A DNA stretch of 42,285 bases from an uncultured Acetobacteraceae bacterium (GTDB lineage: Bacteria; Pseudomonadota; Alphaproteobacteria; Acetobacterales; Acetobacteraceae). Shown here piece by piece: positions 25,982-35,978 of this stretch; within the stretch, counting starts at the first letter, position 1, and each line of letters begins with the position of its first letter. Position numbers and translations under genes: made by a program. Under the pieces are notes generated by a model. It was not told where the DNA came from and did no database searches. It saw only the letters and a list, made by a program, of their open reading frames with translations. Location of the stretch: NCBI GenBank assembly GCA_903918195.1, contig CAIXDS010000079.1, positions 1-42,285 on the forward strand. The letters are read 5' to 3'.

Positions 25982-26001
25982 CTGCCGTTTGGAGTCCGGA
26001 G

Positions 26002-27696
26002 GTGAACGGGCTGCTGGAAGGGCTGAAGGCGCTCGGTCCGGGGCGGCTCGCCGCCATGGGTGCGGTCGCCGCCGCCATGCTCGGGCTGCTGGCGCTGCTC
26101 ATGCTGCACACACCGTCCGACCACATGGCGCTGCTGTACGCCGACCTCGACCCGCGCGAGGCCGGGCAGGTGGTCGAGTTGCTGGAGCGCCAGCACGTGC
26201 CGCACCAGCTCGCCGGCGGCGGCAGCCAGATCATGGTCGCGGCCGACCAGGTGCCACGGCTGCGCCTGATGCTGGCCAAGGAGGGACTGCCGACCGGCGG
26301 CTCCATCGGCTACGAAATCTTCGACCGCGGCGACGGCCTCACCGCCAATCAGTTCCAGCAGGAACTCAACCAGTCGCGCGCGCTGGAAGGCGAACTGGCC
26401 CGCACCATCCGCGGTATTTCCGGCGTGCGCGCCGTGCGCGTGCACCTGGTGCTGCCGCGGCGCGAGCCGTTCGCCCGCGAGCGGCAGGAAGCCCAGGCCT
26501 CGGTGCTGCTGACCATGGCCGGCAATGTGCGGATGGACAACGAGGGCGTGCAGGCGATCCTGAACCTGGTGTCCTCGGCGGTGCCGGGCCTGCGGCCGCA
26601 GAACATCGCCATCATCGACAGCCGGGGCAACGTGCTCGCCCGCGCCGGCAGCCCGACCGGTCCCGCCGCCGCCGCGCAATCCAGCGAGGAAGTGCGCCGT
26701 GCCACCGAGCTGCGCATCGCCCGTGCGGTCGAGGAGATGCTGGAGCGCAGCCTCGGTCCCGGCCGGGTGCGGGCCGAGGCGACGGTCGAGATGGATTTCG
26801 ACCAGGTGCACGAGACGCAGGAACGGTTCGATCCCGACGGCCAGGTGGTGCGCAGCACCCAGACGGTGAACGGCAGCAGCCGCAGCACCGAGACCGCCCC
26901 CACCGTCACGGTGCAGAACAACCTGCCGAACGCCGACGCCGCGCACGAGGGCGCCGGCAGCCAGGAGCAGAAGCAGGAGGAGACCACCAACTACGAGATC
27001 AGCAAAACGGTGCGCATCCTCGTGCGCGAACAGCCGCAGATCCACCGGCTGAACCTCGCCGTGCTGGTCGATGGCGCCGAGGATAAGGGGGCGGATGGCG
27101 TGCTGGCGTGGCGGCCGCGTTCGGCCGAGGAGCTGGAGCGCATCGCCCGCCTGGTGCGCACCGCCATCGGCTTCGACGAGAAGCGCGGCGACCATGTCGA
27201 GGTGGTGAACATGCGCTTCGCCGCCGATCCGGACAGCGCCGGCACGGAAGCGCATGGCCTGCTCGGGCTGCCGCTCGAGCGCGCCGACCTGATGCACCTG
27301 GCGCAGACCGCACTGCTCGGTCTGGTGGCGGTGGCCGCCCTGCTGCTGGTGCTGCGGCCGATGGTCATGCGCCTGACCGCGCCGGTCGGCGGCGTCGCGG
27401 CACTGTCCGGTCCGGCGGGGGCGGCCGGCGCGGCTGGGCTGGCCGGCGGCGGCGCCCTGCCACTTGGCGGCGCGGAGGCCGGCGCCCTGCTCGGCGCGCC
27501 CGATCCGATCACCGGCGAGATGTCCTTCCTGGCCGGCGCGGCCGGCGCGCTGGAAGACGAAAGCATGGTGCGGGTCGCCAACATTGAAGGCCAGCTGCGT
27601 GCTTCCTCGATTCGCCGGTTGTCGGAGCTGGTCGACAAGCATCCCGACGAAAGCCTGTCGATCGTGCGGGCCTGGATGCAGCAGGAGCGGCGATAA
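26002..27696 (+). CDS. fliF: Flagellar MS-ring protein FliF
   Basis: Inner-membrane ring that seats the rotor and the export gate; 564 residues. The first membrane helix is near residues 15-40 ([19 protein letters not shown]). Ring-building motifs follow: [35 protein letters not shown] and [24 protein letters not shown]. The second helix is near residues 430-450, and the FliG-binding tail is [24 protein letters not shown]. The start is the GTG at 26002 with GGAG 7 bases upstream; the TTG at 25972 has no such site. It is first in fliF-fliG-fliH-fliN-flbD. The stop and the fliG ATG share one base (TAATG). Confidence 0.95.
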   Translation: MNGLLEGLKALGPGRLAAMGAVAAAMLGLLALLMLHTPSDHMALLYADLDPREAGQVVELLERQHVPHQLAGGGSQIMVAADQVPRLRLMLAKEGLPTGGSIGYEIFDRGDGLTANQFQQELNQSRALEGELARTIRGISGVRAVRVHLVLPRREPFARERQEAQASVLLTMAGNVRMDNEGVQAILNLVSSAVPGLRPQNIAIIDSRGNVLARAGSPTGPAAAAQSSEEVRRATELRIARAVEEMLERSLGPGRVRAEATVEMDFDQVHETQERFDPDGQVVRSTQTVNGSSRSTETAPTVTVQNNLPNADAAHEGAGSQEQKQEETTNYEISKTVRILVREQPQIHRLNLAVLVDGAEDKGADGVLAWRPRSAEELERIARLVRTAIGFDEKRGDHVEVVNMRFAADPDSAGTEAHGLLGLPLERADLMHLAQTALLGLVAVAALLLVLRPMVMRLTAPVGGVAALSGPAGAAGAAGLAGGGALPLGGAEAGALLGAPDPITGEMSFLAGAAGALEDESMVRVANIEGQLRASSIRRLSELVDKHPDESLSIVRAWMQQERR

Positions 27697-28712
27697 TGCC
27701 CCGTGCCCCCGACGACTACCGCGCCCTGAGCGGCTCGCAAAAGGCCGCGGTGCTGATGCTTGCCCTCGGCGAGGACCAGTGTGCACGCCTGTTCGGCATG
27801 ATGCACGAGGACGAGATCAAGGAGATCTCGTCCGCCATGGCGCAGCTCGGCCCGGTGCGCTCCGAGATGGTCGAGCGGCTCTGCGCCGAGTTTGCCGAGA
27901 ACCTGGGCGGCGCCGGCAACCTGGTGGGCAGCTACGAGAACACCGAAAGGCTGCTGCTGAAGACCCTGCCGCGCGAGCGGGTCGCCCAGATCATGGAGGA
28001 AATCCGCGGCCCGGCCGGGCGGACCATGTGGGACAAGCTCGGCAACGTGCACGAGGCGGTGCTGGCGAACTACCTGAAGAACGAATACCCGCAGACCGTG
28101 GCCGTGGTGCTGTCGAAGGTGAAGTCCGACCACGCCGCGCGCGTGCTGGCGCTGCTGCCCGACAGCTTCGCCATGGAAGTGGTGATGCGCATGCTGCGCA
28201 TGGAGAGCGTGCAGAAGGACGTGCTCGACGGCGTCGAGCGCACCCTCAGGGCCGAGTTCATGTCGAACCTCGCGCGCAGCACGCGGCGTGATGCGCACGA
28301 GATGATGGCCGAGATATTCAACAATCTCGACCGCCAGGCCGAGACGCGGTTCCTGGCGGCGCTGGAGGAGCGCAACCGCGAGGCGGCGGAGCATATCAAG
28401 TCGTTGATGTTCACCTTCGACGACCTGCAGCGTCTGGCCGGACCGGCGATGCAGACGCTGCTGCGCTCGGTTGAGAAGGACAAGCTGCCGCTGGCGCTGA
28501 AGGGCGCGTCGGAAAAGCTGCGCGACCTATTCTTCGCCAATCTCTCCGAACGCGCCGGCAAGATGCTGCGCGAGGAGATCGATGCGCTGGGCCCGGTGAA
28601 GCTGCGCGAGGTTGACGAGGCACAGGCCGGGATTGTGGCGCTGGCCAAGGACCTGGCGGCGCAGGGGCAGATCGAGATCGCCGAGAACAAGGACGAGGAG
28701 TTGGTATTCTAG
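27696..28712 (+). CDS. fliG: Flagellar motor switch protein FliG
   Basis: Rotor protein that couples the MS ring to torque generation; 338 residues, normal length. The N-terminal domain begins [23 protein letters not shown]. The middle domain has the EHPQT-equivalent [15 protein letters not shown]. The C-terminal torque domain contains [10 protein letters not shown] followed by charged residues ([39 protein letters not shown]). The start overlaps the fliF stop by one base, so translation is coupled. The protein ends in a short acidic tail. Confidence 0.96.
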   Translation: MPRAPDDYRALSGSQKAAVLMLALGEDQCARLFGMMHEDEIKEISSAMAQLGPVRSEMVERLCAEFAENLGGAGNLVGSYENTERLLLKTLPRERVAQIMEEIRGPAGRTMWDKLGNVHEAVLANYLKNEYPQTVAVVLSKVKSDHAARVLALLPDSFAMEVVMRMLRMESVQKDVLDGVERTLRAEFMSNLARSTRRDAHEMMAEIFNNLDRQAETRFLAALEERNREAAEHIKSLMFTFDDLQRLAGPAMQTLLRSVEKDKLPLALKGASEKLRDLFFANLSERAGKMLREEIDALGPVKLREVDEAQAGIVALAKDLAAQGQIEIAENKDEELVF

Positions 28713-28713
28713 C

Positions 28714-29511
28714 ATGAACGCTCCCGCCAAGGACGCCGCGTTCCAACGGCACGTCCGCCCGCCGCCCGCGCCGGCCGGACGCGCCCGCCGCCCGGCCATT
28801 CTGTTCGCCGAGGATTTCGACGCCCCGCCCGACATCACCGTGCTCGACGATCCGCCGGACGAGCCGGAGCTGCCGCCGCCGCCGCCGGCGATCACCGAGG
28901 CGGACGTGATTGCCGCGCGGGCCGACGCCTATGCCGAGGGCCACCGCAACGGGCTCGCCCAGGCCGCGGCCGACCGGGCCGAGGTGACACGGCAGATGCT
29001 GGGCGTGATCGCCGAGCGGCTGCACGGCGCCCGCGCCGAAGCGTCGCAGGTCGCCGAGCAACATGCCGACGCGGTGGCGCGGCTGCTGATGGGCACGCTG
29101 GCGACCATGCTGCCGGCGCTGTGCGCCCGCCATGGCGCCGCCGAGGTGACGTCATTGACCCGTGCCGTGCTGCCGGCGCTGGTGCGCGAACCGCGCGTGA
29201 CCATCCGCATCAGCCCGCACGTCGTGTCGGCGGTCGAACAGGAGCTGGCCCGGCTTGATCCCGAGCTGCACGGCCGCGTGTCGCTGGTGCCGACCGATGC
29301 GGTGGCACCGGGTGATGTGCGCATCGCCTGGCAGGACGGCGCGGCGGTGCGCGATGCCGCGTCACTGTGGCGTGAGGTCGCCGCGGCGCTGGCGCCGTTC
29401 GACCTGCTGCCACCCGCCGATCTGCAACCGGCCGATCTGCAACCGGCCGCTCAGCAGCCGCCCAATTTGCAGCCCTATGCGCTGACGCCGTTCGGCGCTG
29501 CGGCCGCCTGA
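28714..29511 (+). CDS. fliH: Flagellar assembly protein FliH (FlbE-like)
   Basis: Cytoplasmic regulator of the export ATPase, 265 residues. It is divergent but recognisable from position and features. The N-terminal proline-rich disordered part has a DDPPDEPELPPPPP stretch. Then comes the helical ADAYAEGHRNGLAQAAADRAEVTRQML segment with the small-residue spacing of FliH, and a C-terminal domain with RAVLPALVREPRVTIRISPHVV and VSLVPTDAVAPGDVRIAWQDG. The tail carries repeated PADLQ units encoded by an exact 15-base tandem repeat (29416-29445). The start at 28714 is 1 base after the fliG stop. It takes the place of Caulobacter flbE. Confidence 0.82.
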   Translation: MNAPAKDAAFQRHVRPPPAPAGRARRPAILFAEDFDAPPDITVLDDPPDEPELPPPPPAITEADVIAARADAYAEGHRNGLAQAAADRAEVTRQMLGVIAERLHGARAEASQVAEQHADAVARLLMGTLATMLPALCARHGAAEVTSLTRAVLPALVREPRVTIRISPHVVSAVEQELARLDPELHGRVSLVPTDAVAPGDVRIAWQDGAAVRDAASLWREVAAALAPFDLLPPADLQPADLQPAAQQPPNLQPYALTPFGAAAA

Positions 29512-29530
29512 GTTCAAGGAAAAAAAGACA

Positions 29531-29857
29531 ATGTCCGACCACATGGACCTCACCGAACTCGGCGAAGCCGGCGCCACCCCCCCGGAACAGATCGGCCCGC
29601 GCACCGCGCGGGACCTGGAGGCGGTGTACGACATTCCGGTGACGGTCAGCGCCGTGCTGGGCAAGGCGACCATGCAGGTTAGCCAGCTCCTCAAGCTTGG
29701 CCGCGGCGCGGTGGTCGAGCTCGACCGCAAGCTTGGTGAAGCGATCGACATCTACGTCAACAACCGCCTGGTGGCGCGCGGTGAGGTGGTGATGGTCGAT
29801 GACAACCGGCTCGGCGTGACCATGACCGAGATCGTCAAAAGCGACCAGCGGTCCTGA
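29531..29857 (+). CDS. fliN: Flagellar motor switch protein FliN
   Basis: C-ring switch component of 108 residues. The SpoA/FliN domain is complete: LEAVYDIPVTVSAVLGKATMQVSQLLKLGRGAVVELDRKLGEAIDIYVNNRLVARGEVVMVDDNRLGVTMTEIV. A short acidic N-terminal extension (DHMDLTELGEAG) precedes it. An AAGGAAAAAAAG ribosome site lies upstream. Its partner FliM is not in the window. It is fourth in the operon, between fliH and flbD. Confidence 0.95.
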   Translation: MSDHMDLTELGEAGATPPEQIGPRTARDLEAVYDIPVTVSAVLGKATMQVSQLLKLGRGAVVELDRKLGEAIDIYVNNRLVARGEVVMVDDNRLGVTMTEIVKSDQRS

Positions 29858-29878
29858 CGCCCAGGGAAGAACCAAGGC

Positions 29879-31237
<1,359 letters not shown>

Positions 31238-31243
31238 GCTGCC

Positions 31244-33325
31244 GTGTCGGGCACCGCGCCCATCGCCCTGACCGGGCTGATGACACGGCTGCGCCTGCAG
31301 GCGCCGGGCACCGATGTGTGGCTGGCGGTCGGCGTGGTGGCGCTGTTGTCGGTGCTGATCCTGCCGCTGCCCACGCTGGTGCTCGATCTGGGGCTGGCGA
31401 TGTCCATCACCTCGTCGGTGCTGGTGCTGATGGTGGCGCTGTTCCTGCAGCGGCCGCTCGACTTCACCAGCTTCCCCACGCTGCTGCTGCTGACCACGCT
31501 GCTGCGGCTGTCGCTCAACGTCGCCACCACACGGCTGATCCTGTCGCGCGGCAACGAGGGAACGGCGGCGGCGGGCCATGTGGTGCAGGCTTTCGGCGGC
31601 TTCCTGATGGGCGGCGACGTGGTGATCGGCCTGATCCTGTTCGCCATCCTGCTGGTGGTGAACTTCATGGTCATCACCAAGGGCTCCGGGCGCATCGCCG
31701 AGGTGGCGGCGCGGTTCAGCCTCGATGCCATGCCGGGCAAGCAGATGGCGATCGACGCCGAACTGTCCTCCGGCGCGATCGATGAGATCACCGCGCGGCA
31801 CAGGCGGCGCGAGCTGCAGGAGGAAAGCGGCTTCTACGGCGCCATGGATGGTGCGGCGAAATTCGTCCGCGGCGATGCCATCGCGGCCTTGCTGATCACC
31901 TTCATCAACATCCTCGGCGGGCTGGCGATCGGGCTGGTGCGCCACGGCATGCCGTTCGCCGATGCCGCTGCCACTTACACCACGCTCACCGTCGGCGACG
32001 GGCTGGTGTCGCAGATCCCCGCTTTGCTGGTCTCCACCGCCGCCGGCATCGTGGTGACCAAAGGCGGCACCGAGGGTTCCGCGGATGCGGCGCTGATGCG
32101 CCAGCTGGGCGGCAACCCCAAGCCGCTGGCGCTCGCCGGCGGTGCCGCGGTGGTGCTGGCGCTGATGCCGGGGCTGCCGGCGCTGCCCTTCCTGGTGCTG
32201 GGCGGGCTGGCCGGCACGGCGGCGTATCTGCGCCACCGCCACCCGCCCGGCGAGCCGGCCGCAGCCCCGCTGCCACCCGCCCCGCCCGCCGAGCCGCCGA
32301 TCAGCGAAGCGCTGCGCATGGACATGATCCGGCTGGAACTCGGGCTCGGATTGCTCGGCCTGGCCGGCGGTGAGCAACCGCGGCTGACCGAGCAGATCAA
32401 GGCGTTGCGCCGCACCATTGCCAGCGAGATGGGCTTCGTGCTGCCGCCGGTGCGCATTCAGGACAACATGCAGCTGAAGCAGGACGGCTACTCGGTCCGC
32501 ATCAAGGAGATCGAGGCCGGACAAGGTGAAATCCGCGCCGGCCTGCTGCTGGCGATGGACCCGGGCGGCGGCATGCCGGCCCTGGCCGGGGAGCGCACCA
32601 TCGAGCCCGCCTTCGGCCTGCCGGCGCTGTGGATCGATCCGTCCCTGCGTGAGGAAGCGGTGTTCCGCGGCTGCACCGTGGTCGATCCGCCCAGCGTGCT
32701 GGCGACCCACCTCACCGAAATCGTGCGCCAGACCATGGCCGAGCTGCTCTCCTTCTCCGAGACGCAGAAACTGCTCGACGACCTGCCGCGCGAGCAGCAG
32801 AAGCTGGTGGCCGAGCTGATTCCGGCGCAGATCACCGTGGGCGGCGTGCAGCGGGTGCTGCAGATGCTGCTGGCCGAGCGCATCTCCATCCGCGACCTGC
32901 CAACCATCCTGGAAGGCATCCAGGAGGCCTGCGCCGGCGGCGGGCGCGCCATCCCTGGCATTGTCGGCCATGTCCGGGCCCGCCTGGCCCGGCAGATCAG
33001 CGATGCGCATGTCGGCGGCGCCGGTTACATCCCGCTGGTGACCCTCAGCCCGGACTGGGAGACGGCGTTCGCCGAATCGCTGGTCGGCCCGCCGGAAGAC
33101 CGGCAACTGGCGATGGCGCCCTCCCGGCTCGGCGAATTCATGAATGCGCTGCGGGCGGTGTTCGATCGCGCCACCCAGGCGGGCGAAGCGCCGGTGCTGC
33201 TGACCAGCGGCGGCATCCGCTTCCACGTGCGCGCGATCGTCGAGCGCATCCGGCCGGCGACGCCGGTGCTGGCACAGGCGGAAATCTTCCCGCGGGTGCG
33301 CATCCGGACGGTGGGGACGATATGA
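31244..33325 (+). CDS. flhA: Flagellar export gate protein FlhA
   Basis: Inner-membrane export-gate component of 693 residues. About eight helices occupy residues 25-330, beginning VWLAVGVVALLSVLILPLP. The conserved cytoplasmic FHIPEP loop is VVNFMVITKGSGRIAEVAARFSLDAMPGKQMAIDAEL. The C-terminal receptor domain for export substrates spans about 350-693. The start is GTG at 31244, 7 bases after the flbD stop. FlhB, its usual partner, is absent from the window. A hairpin repeat follows 16 bases after the stop, before flhF. Confidence 0.96.
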   Translation: MSGTAPIALTGLMTRLRLQAPGTDVWLAVGVVALLSVLILPLPTLVLDLGLAMSITSSVLVLMVALFLQRPLDFTSFPTLLLLTTLLRLSLNVATTRLILSRGNEGTAAAGHVVQAFGGFLMGGDVVIGLILFAILLVVNFMVITKGSGRIAEVAARFSLDAMPGKQMAIDAELSSGAIDEITARHRRRELQEESGFYGAMDGAAKFVRGDAIAALLITFINILGGLAIGLVRHGMPFADAAATYTTLTVGDGLVSQIPALLVSTAAGIVVTKGGTEGSADAALMRQLGGNPKPLALAGGAAVVLALMPGLPALPFLVLGGLAGTAAYLRHRHPPGEPAAAPLPPAPPAEPPISEALRMDMIRLELGLGLLGLAGGEQPRLTEQIKALRRTIASEMGFVLPPVRIQDNMQLKQDGYSVRIKEIEAGQGEIRAGLLLAMDPGGGMPALAGERTIEPAFGLPALWIDPSLREEAVFRGCTVVDPPSVLATHLTEIVRQTMAELLSFSETQKLLDDLPREQQKLVAELIPAQITVGGVQRVLQMLLAERISIRDLPTILEGIQEACAGGGRAIPGIVGHVRARLARQISDAHVGGAGYIPLVTLSPDWETAFAESLVGPPEDRQLAMAPSRLGEFMNALRAVFDRATQAGEAPVLLTSGGIRFHVRAIVERIRPATPVLAQAEIFPRVRIRTVGTI

Positions 33326-33340
33326 GCTTGCCGGAACAAG

Positions 33341-33366
33341 CAAGGCCAGGGCTCCGCCCTGGACCC
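33341..33366. repeat. Intergenic hairpin repeat, copy 3 (inverted)
   Basis: AAGGCCAGGGC-TCC-GCCCTGGACC, with the stem at 33346-33362, lies between flhA and flhF. It has the same core as the other copies with one loop change (TCC for TCT) and is in the opposite orientation to copies 1, 2 and 4. Its AAGGCC side faces the flhA stop. It may reduce read-through into flhF. Confidence 0.7.
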
Positions 33367-33398
33367 CATTCTTCAAGGACAACGCCAGGGCCAGCGCC

Positions 33399-34310
33399 AT
33401 GCGCCTGAAGCTCTATCGTGCGGCTGACACCGCCGAGGCGATGGCGCAGGTGCGCGCCGAACTCGGCGCCGACGCGTTGATTCTGTCCTCCCGCCGCGTT
33501 CAGGGCGGCGTGGAAGTGACCGCCGCGCTGGAACCGGACGACGATCCGGTCGCGCCGCCGGCGCCCGACCCGCACCGCATGGCCGCCTTCGCCTGGCACG
33601 GCGTGCCGGCCGGACTGGTGCGGCGGCTGGAGGCGGGGCCACTGCCCTTTGCCCTGTCGGCGACGCTGCGCTTCGAAAAGCTGGCGCTGCGCGATTCGGC
33701 CCCGCCGCTGCTGGTGATTGGCCCGCCCGGCGCGGGCAAAACGCTCACGGTCGCGCGGCTCGCCGCCCGGCTGGTGATGGCCGGGGCCGCGCCGTTGGTC
33801 ATCACTGCCGATGGCCAGCGCGCCGGGGCGCCCGAGCAACTGGCCGCCTTCACCCGCCTGCTCGACCTGCAACTGCTGGTGGCGAGCACCCCGGCGTCGC
33901 TGGCGCGTGCGCTGGCGCGACGCGAAGGGGGGGCGCCGGTGCTGATCGACAGCCCCGGAACCGACCCGTTCGACCCGGCCCAGCGTGACGAGATCGCCGC
34001 CCTGGCCGGCAGCGCCGGCGCCAAACTCGCGGTGGTGCTGCCGGCCGGGCTGGATGTGGGCGAGGCCACCGACCTGGCCGGCGCCTACGCCGCCTGCGGC
34101 GCCCGGCTGCTGGCGGCGACCCGGCTGGACCTGGCGCGACGCATCGGCGCGGTGCTGGCCGCCGGTGGCGCCGGCCTGGCGCTGGCCGAGGCCGGGATCG
34201 GTCCCGGTGCCGCCGACGGCCTTGTGCCGATGACCCCCGACCTGCTGGCCACACGGCTGATGCGCGTGCCCCAGCTTCCCGCCGCCCGCACCGGAGCGCG
34301 CCCGATATGA
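33399..34310 (+). CDS. flhF: FlhF-like SRP-family GTPase
   Basis: Protein of 303 residues that places the flagellum, usually at the cell pole. The N-terminal B-type segment MRLKLYRAADTAEAMAQVRAELGADALILSSRRV is the FlhF hallmark. The N domain is short. The G domain has a P-loop GPPGAGKT and the EQLAAF motif after ADGQR. DTAGR is replaced by DSPGT, and the TKxD base-recognition motif is TRLD. These changes suggest altered GTP turnover. The stop overlaps the flhG start (ATGA), so the pair is co-translated. Confidence 0.87.
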   Translation: MRLKLYRAADTAEAMAQVRAELGADALILSSRRVQGGVEVTAALEPDDDPVAPPAPDPHRMAAFAWHGVPAGLVRRLEAGPLPFALSATLRFEKLALRDSAPPLLVIGPPGAGKTLTVARLAARLVMAGAAPLVITADGQRAGAPEQLAAFTRLLDLQLLVASTPASLARALARREGGAPVLIDSPGTDPFDPAQRDEIAALAGSAGAKLAVVLPAGLDVGEATDLAGAYAACGARLLAATRLDLARRIGAVLAAGGAGLALAEAGIGPGAADGLVPMTPDLLATRLMRVPQLPAARTGARPI

Positions 34311-35107
34311 CCGCCGCAACTGCCACCGCCCCCACCACAACTGCCCCGCCCACAACCGTCCCTGGCCGGGCCGGCCGCATCCTGGCGGTCGCCTCCGGCA
34401 AGGGCGGGGTGGGAAAAACCTGGTTCGCCATCACGCTGGCGCATGCCCTGGCGCGGGCTGGCGAACGGGTGCTGCTGTTCGACGGCGACCTCGGTCTCGC
34501 CAATGTCGATATCCAGCTCGGCGTGATGCCGGCGCACGACCTCACCTCGGTGGTGGAGGGGCGGATCGGGTTGGCCGAGGCGGCGCAGCTTCACGAAGGC
34601 GGCTTCGCCATCCTGGCCGGGCGTTCCGGGTCGGGCTCGTTGTCGCAGCTTGAGCCGGCGGCGCTTGAGGCTCTGCTGGCGGCGTTGCGCCGGGAATCCA
34701 CCCGACTCGATCGCGTGGTACTGGACCTCGGCTCCGGGCTCGACCGCAGCGTGCGCCGCATGGCGGGGTTTGCCGACACGCTGCTGGTTGTGGCCACCGA
34801 GGAACCGACCAGCCTGACCGATGCCTATGCCGCCCTGAAGCTGCACGCCGCCGATGTGCCCGCGGGCGAGGCGCGGGTGGTGGTGAACCAGGCCGGCAGC
34901 CGGGCCGCCGGCGAGCGCACCTACGCGACGCTCGCGCGCGCCTGCCGCGCCTTCCTGGGCCGCGCGCCGGCGCTGGCCGGGGTGGTGCGCCGCGACGAAC
35001 GGGTGCCCGACGCGATCCGGCGGCAGACGCTGTTCCTGACCCGCCATCCGACCGCACCGGCGGCTGCTGATATCGAGGCAATCGCCGCCGGCCTCATGGG
35101 CGCATAG
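34307..35107 (+). CDS. flhG: FlhG/FleN-type MinD-like ATPase
   Basis: ParA/MinD-family ATPase of 266 residues that limits flagellar number with FlhF. The deviant Walker A is ASGKGGVGKTWFAITLAHALA. Further motifs are the Walker A' region LFDGDLGLANVDIQLGV and the later VVLDLGSGLDRSVRRMAGFADTLLVVATEEPTSLTDAYA. The DLTSVVEGRIGLAEAAQ segment is typical of FlhG/YlxH. A short threonine/alanine-rich N terminus precedes the P-loop. ATG 34307 overlaps the flhF TGA. Confidence 0.93.
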   Translation: MTAATATAPTTTAPPTTVPGRAGRILAVASGKGGVGKTWFAITLAHALARAGERVLLFDGDLGLANVDIQLGVMPAHDLTSVVEGRIGLAEAAQLHEGGFAILAGRSGSGSLSQLEPAALEALLAALRRESTRLDRVVLDLGSGLDRSVRRMAGFADTLLVVATEEPTSLTDAYAALKLHAADVPAGEARVVVNQAGSRAAGERTYATLARACRAFLGRAPALAGVVRRDERVPDAIRRQTLFLTRHPTAPAAADIEAIAAGLMGA

Positions 35108-35151
35108 CTGGCGCTTGCCCGCGACGGCGGCGGCTGATACGGCATGCAACC

Positions 35152-35904
35152 ATGATCCGACACACTTTCCTCGCTGCCCTGGTTTCGCTGGGGCTGCTGT
35201 GTGCCGTGCCCGTAGCAAGCACCGTGCCGGGCTGTCCCGCCGCGCCCGAAATGGTGACGGCGGAAATGCCGCCGGCTGCGATGCCGCGGGTCGCGGCGGC
35301 GCTGAAGGCCGGCCGGCTGGACGTGCTGGCCATCGGCTCGGGCACCGTGCTGGGCGCGCGCGGGCGCGCCGAAGGCTCGTTTCCCGACCGCATGGTGCAG
35401 GAGCTACGCATGGCCTCACCGGGCGCCGAGATCCGCCTGACCGTGCAGGGGGAGCGCGGCATGACCGCCGCGGCCATGCTCGCCGCCTTGCACAAGGGCC
35501 TCGATGGCAAGGGAATCGGTCTGGTGGTGTGGCAGACCGGCACGGTGGAAGCGGTGCGTGAGCTGCCGCCCGAGGAGTTTGCCCGCACGCTCGATGCGGG
35601 TGCCGAGGCGGCGCGGGCCGCCGGCGCCGATTTGCTGCTGGTGGACCCCCAGTACAGCCGCATGCTGCAGTCCCATACCACGCTGGCTCCCTACCGCGAG
35701 ACCATGCGGCAGGTCGCGCAGCGCCATGCGGCCGTGCTGTTCCGCCGCTTCGACCTGATCCGGCAATGGGTGGAAGCGGGGCAACTCGACCTGGAAAGTG
35801 TTCCCAAGCCGGATCGGCCGAAGATGACCGAGCGGCTGAATGCCTGCCTGGGGCAGGCGCTGGCGCAGACCGTGCTGCGTGCGGCCGGCCTGGCGCGCAT
35901 CTGA
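35152..35904 (+). CDS. Exported SGNH-fold protein lacking catalytic residues
   Basis: Protein of 250 residues with a signal peptide (residues 1-22, LAALVSLGLLCAVPVA). It follows the SGNH/GDSL layout, but the key residues are changed. Block I reads VLAIGSGTVLG, with Gly where the nucleophilic Ser of GDS would lie. Block II keeps the Gly in VQGERGMTAAAML. Block III reads WQTGTVEAV, with Val for the Asn. No DxxH is seen near the C terminus (PKPDRPKMTERL). It may therefore be a binding rather than hydrolytic protein. It follows flhG by 44 bases on the same strand, so a flagellar or envelope link is possible. The alignment was done by eye. Confidence 0.75.
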   Translation: MIRHTFLAALVSLGLLCAVPVASTVPGCPAAPEMVTAEMPPAAMPRVAAALKAGRLDVLAIGSGTVLGARGRAEGSFPDRMVQELRMASPGAEIRLTVQGERGMTAAAMLAALHKGLDGKGIGLVVWQTGTVEAVRELPPEEFARTLDAGAEAARAAGADLLLVDPQYSRMLQSHTTLAPYRETMRQVAQRHAAVLFRRFDLIRQWVEAGQLDLESVPKPDRPKMTERLNACLGQALAQTVLRAAGLARI

Positions 35905-35911
35905 CGGAGTG

Positions 35912-35966
35912 GGGTGCCGGGGCCTCTCGGCCCCAGCCGGGTCCAGGGCAGAGCCCTGGCCTTACT
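35912..35966. repeat. Composite intergenic hairpin repeat, copy 4
   Basis: GGGGCC-TCTC-GGCCCC (35919-35934) is followed by CCAGGGC-AGA-GCCCTGG (35943-35959) and GGCCTT. The order of hairpins is the same as the last two of copy 2. It lies between convergent genes, so it could end transcripts from both sides. Its GGCCTT side faces the fhs stop. Confidence 0.75.
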
Positions 35967-35978
35967 TTACCTATCCAT

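Larger units (their letters stand above)
25638..26001. other. Gap between the FNR-type regulator gene and fliF
   Basis: This 364-base divergent region has no supported gene. It must carry a promoter for the regulator on the minus strand and the flagellar promoter on the plus strand. Long open frames cross it on the minus strand, but they lack family character. The regulatory elements within it are listed separately. Confidence 0.5.

Noticed and set aside
25396..27786. Long minus-strand open frame covering the fliF upstream region and fliF
   Set aside because: It has no recognisable domain, overlaps fliF completely, and its distal end only re-reads the FNR-type gene in another frame.
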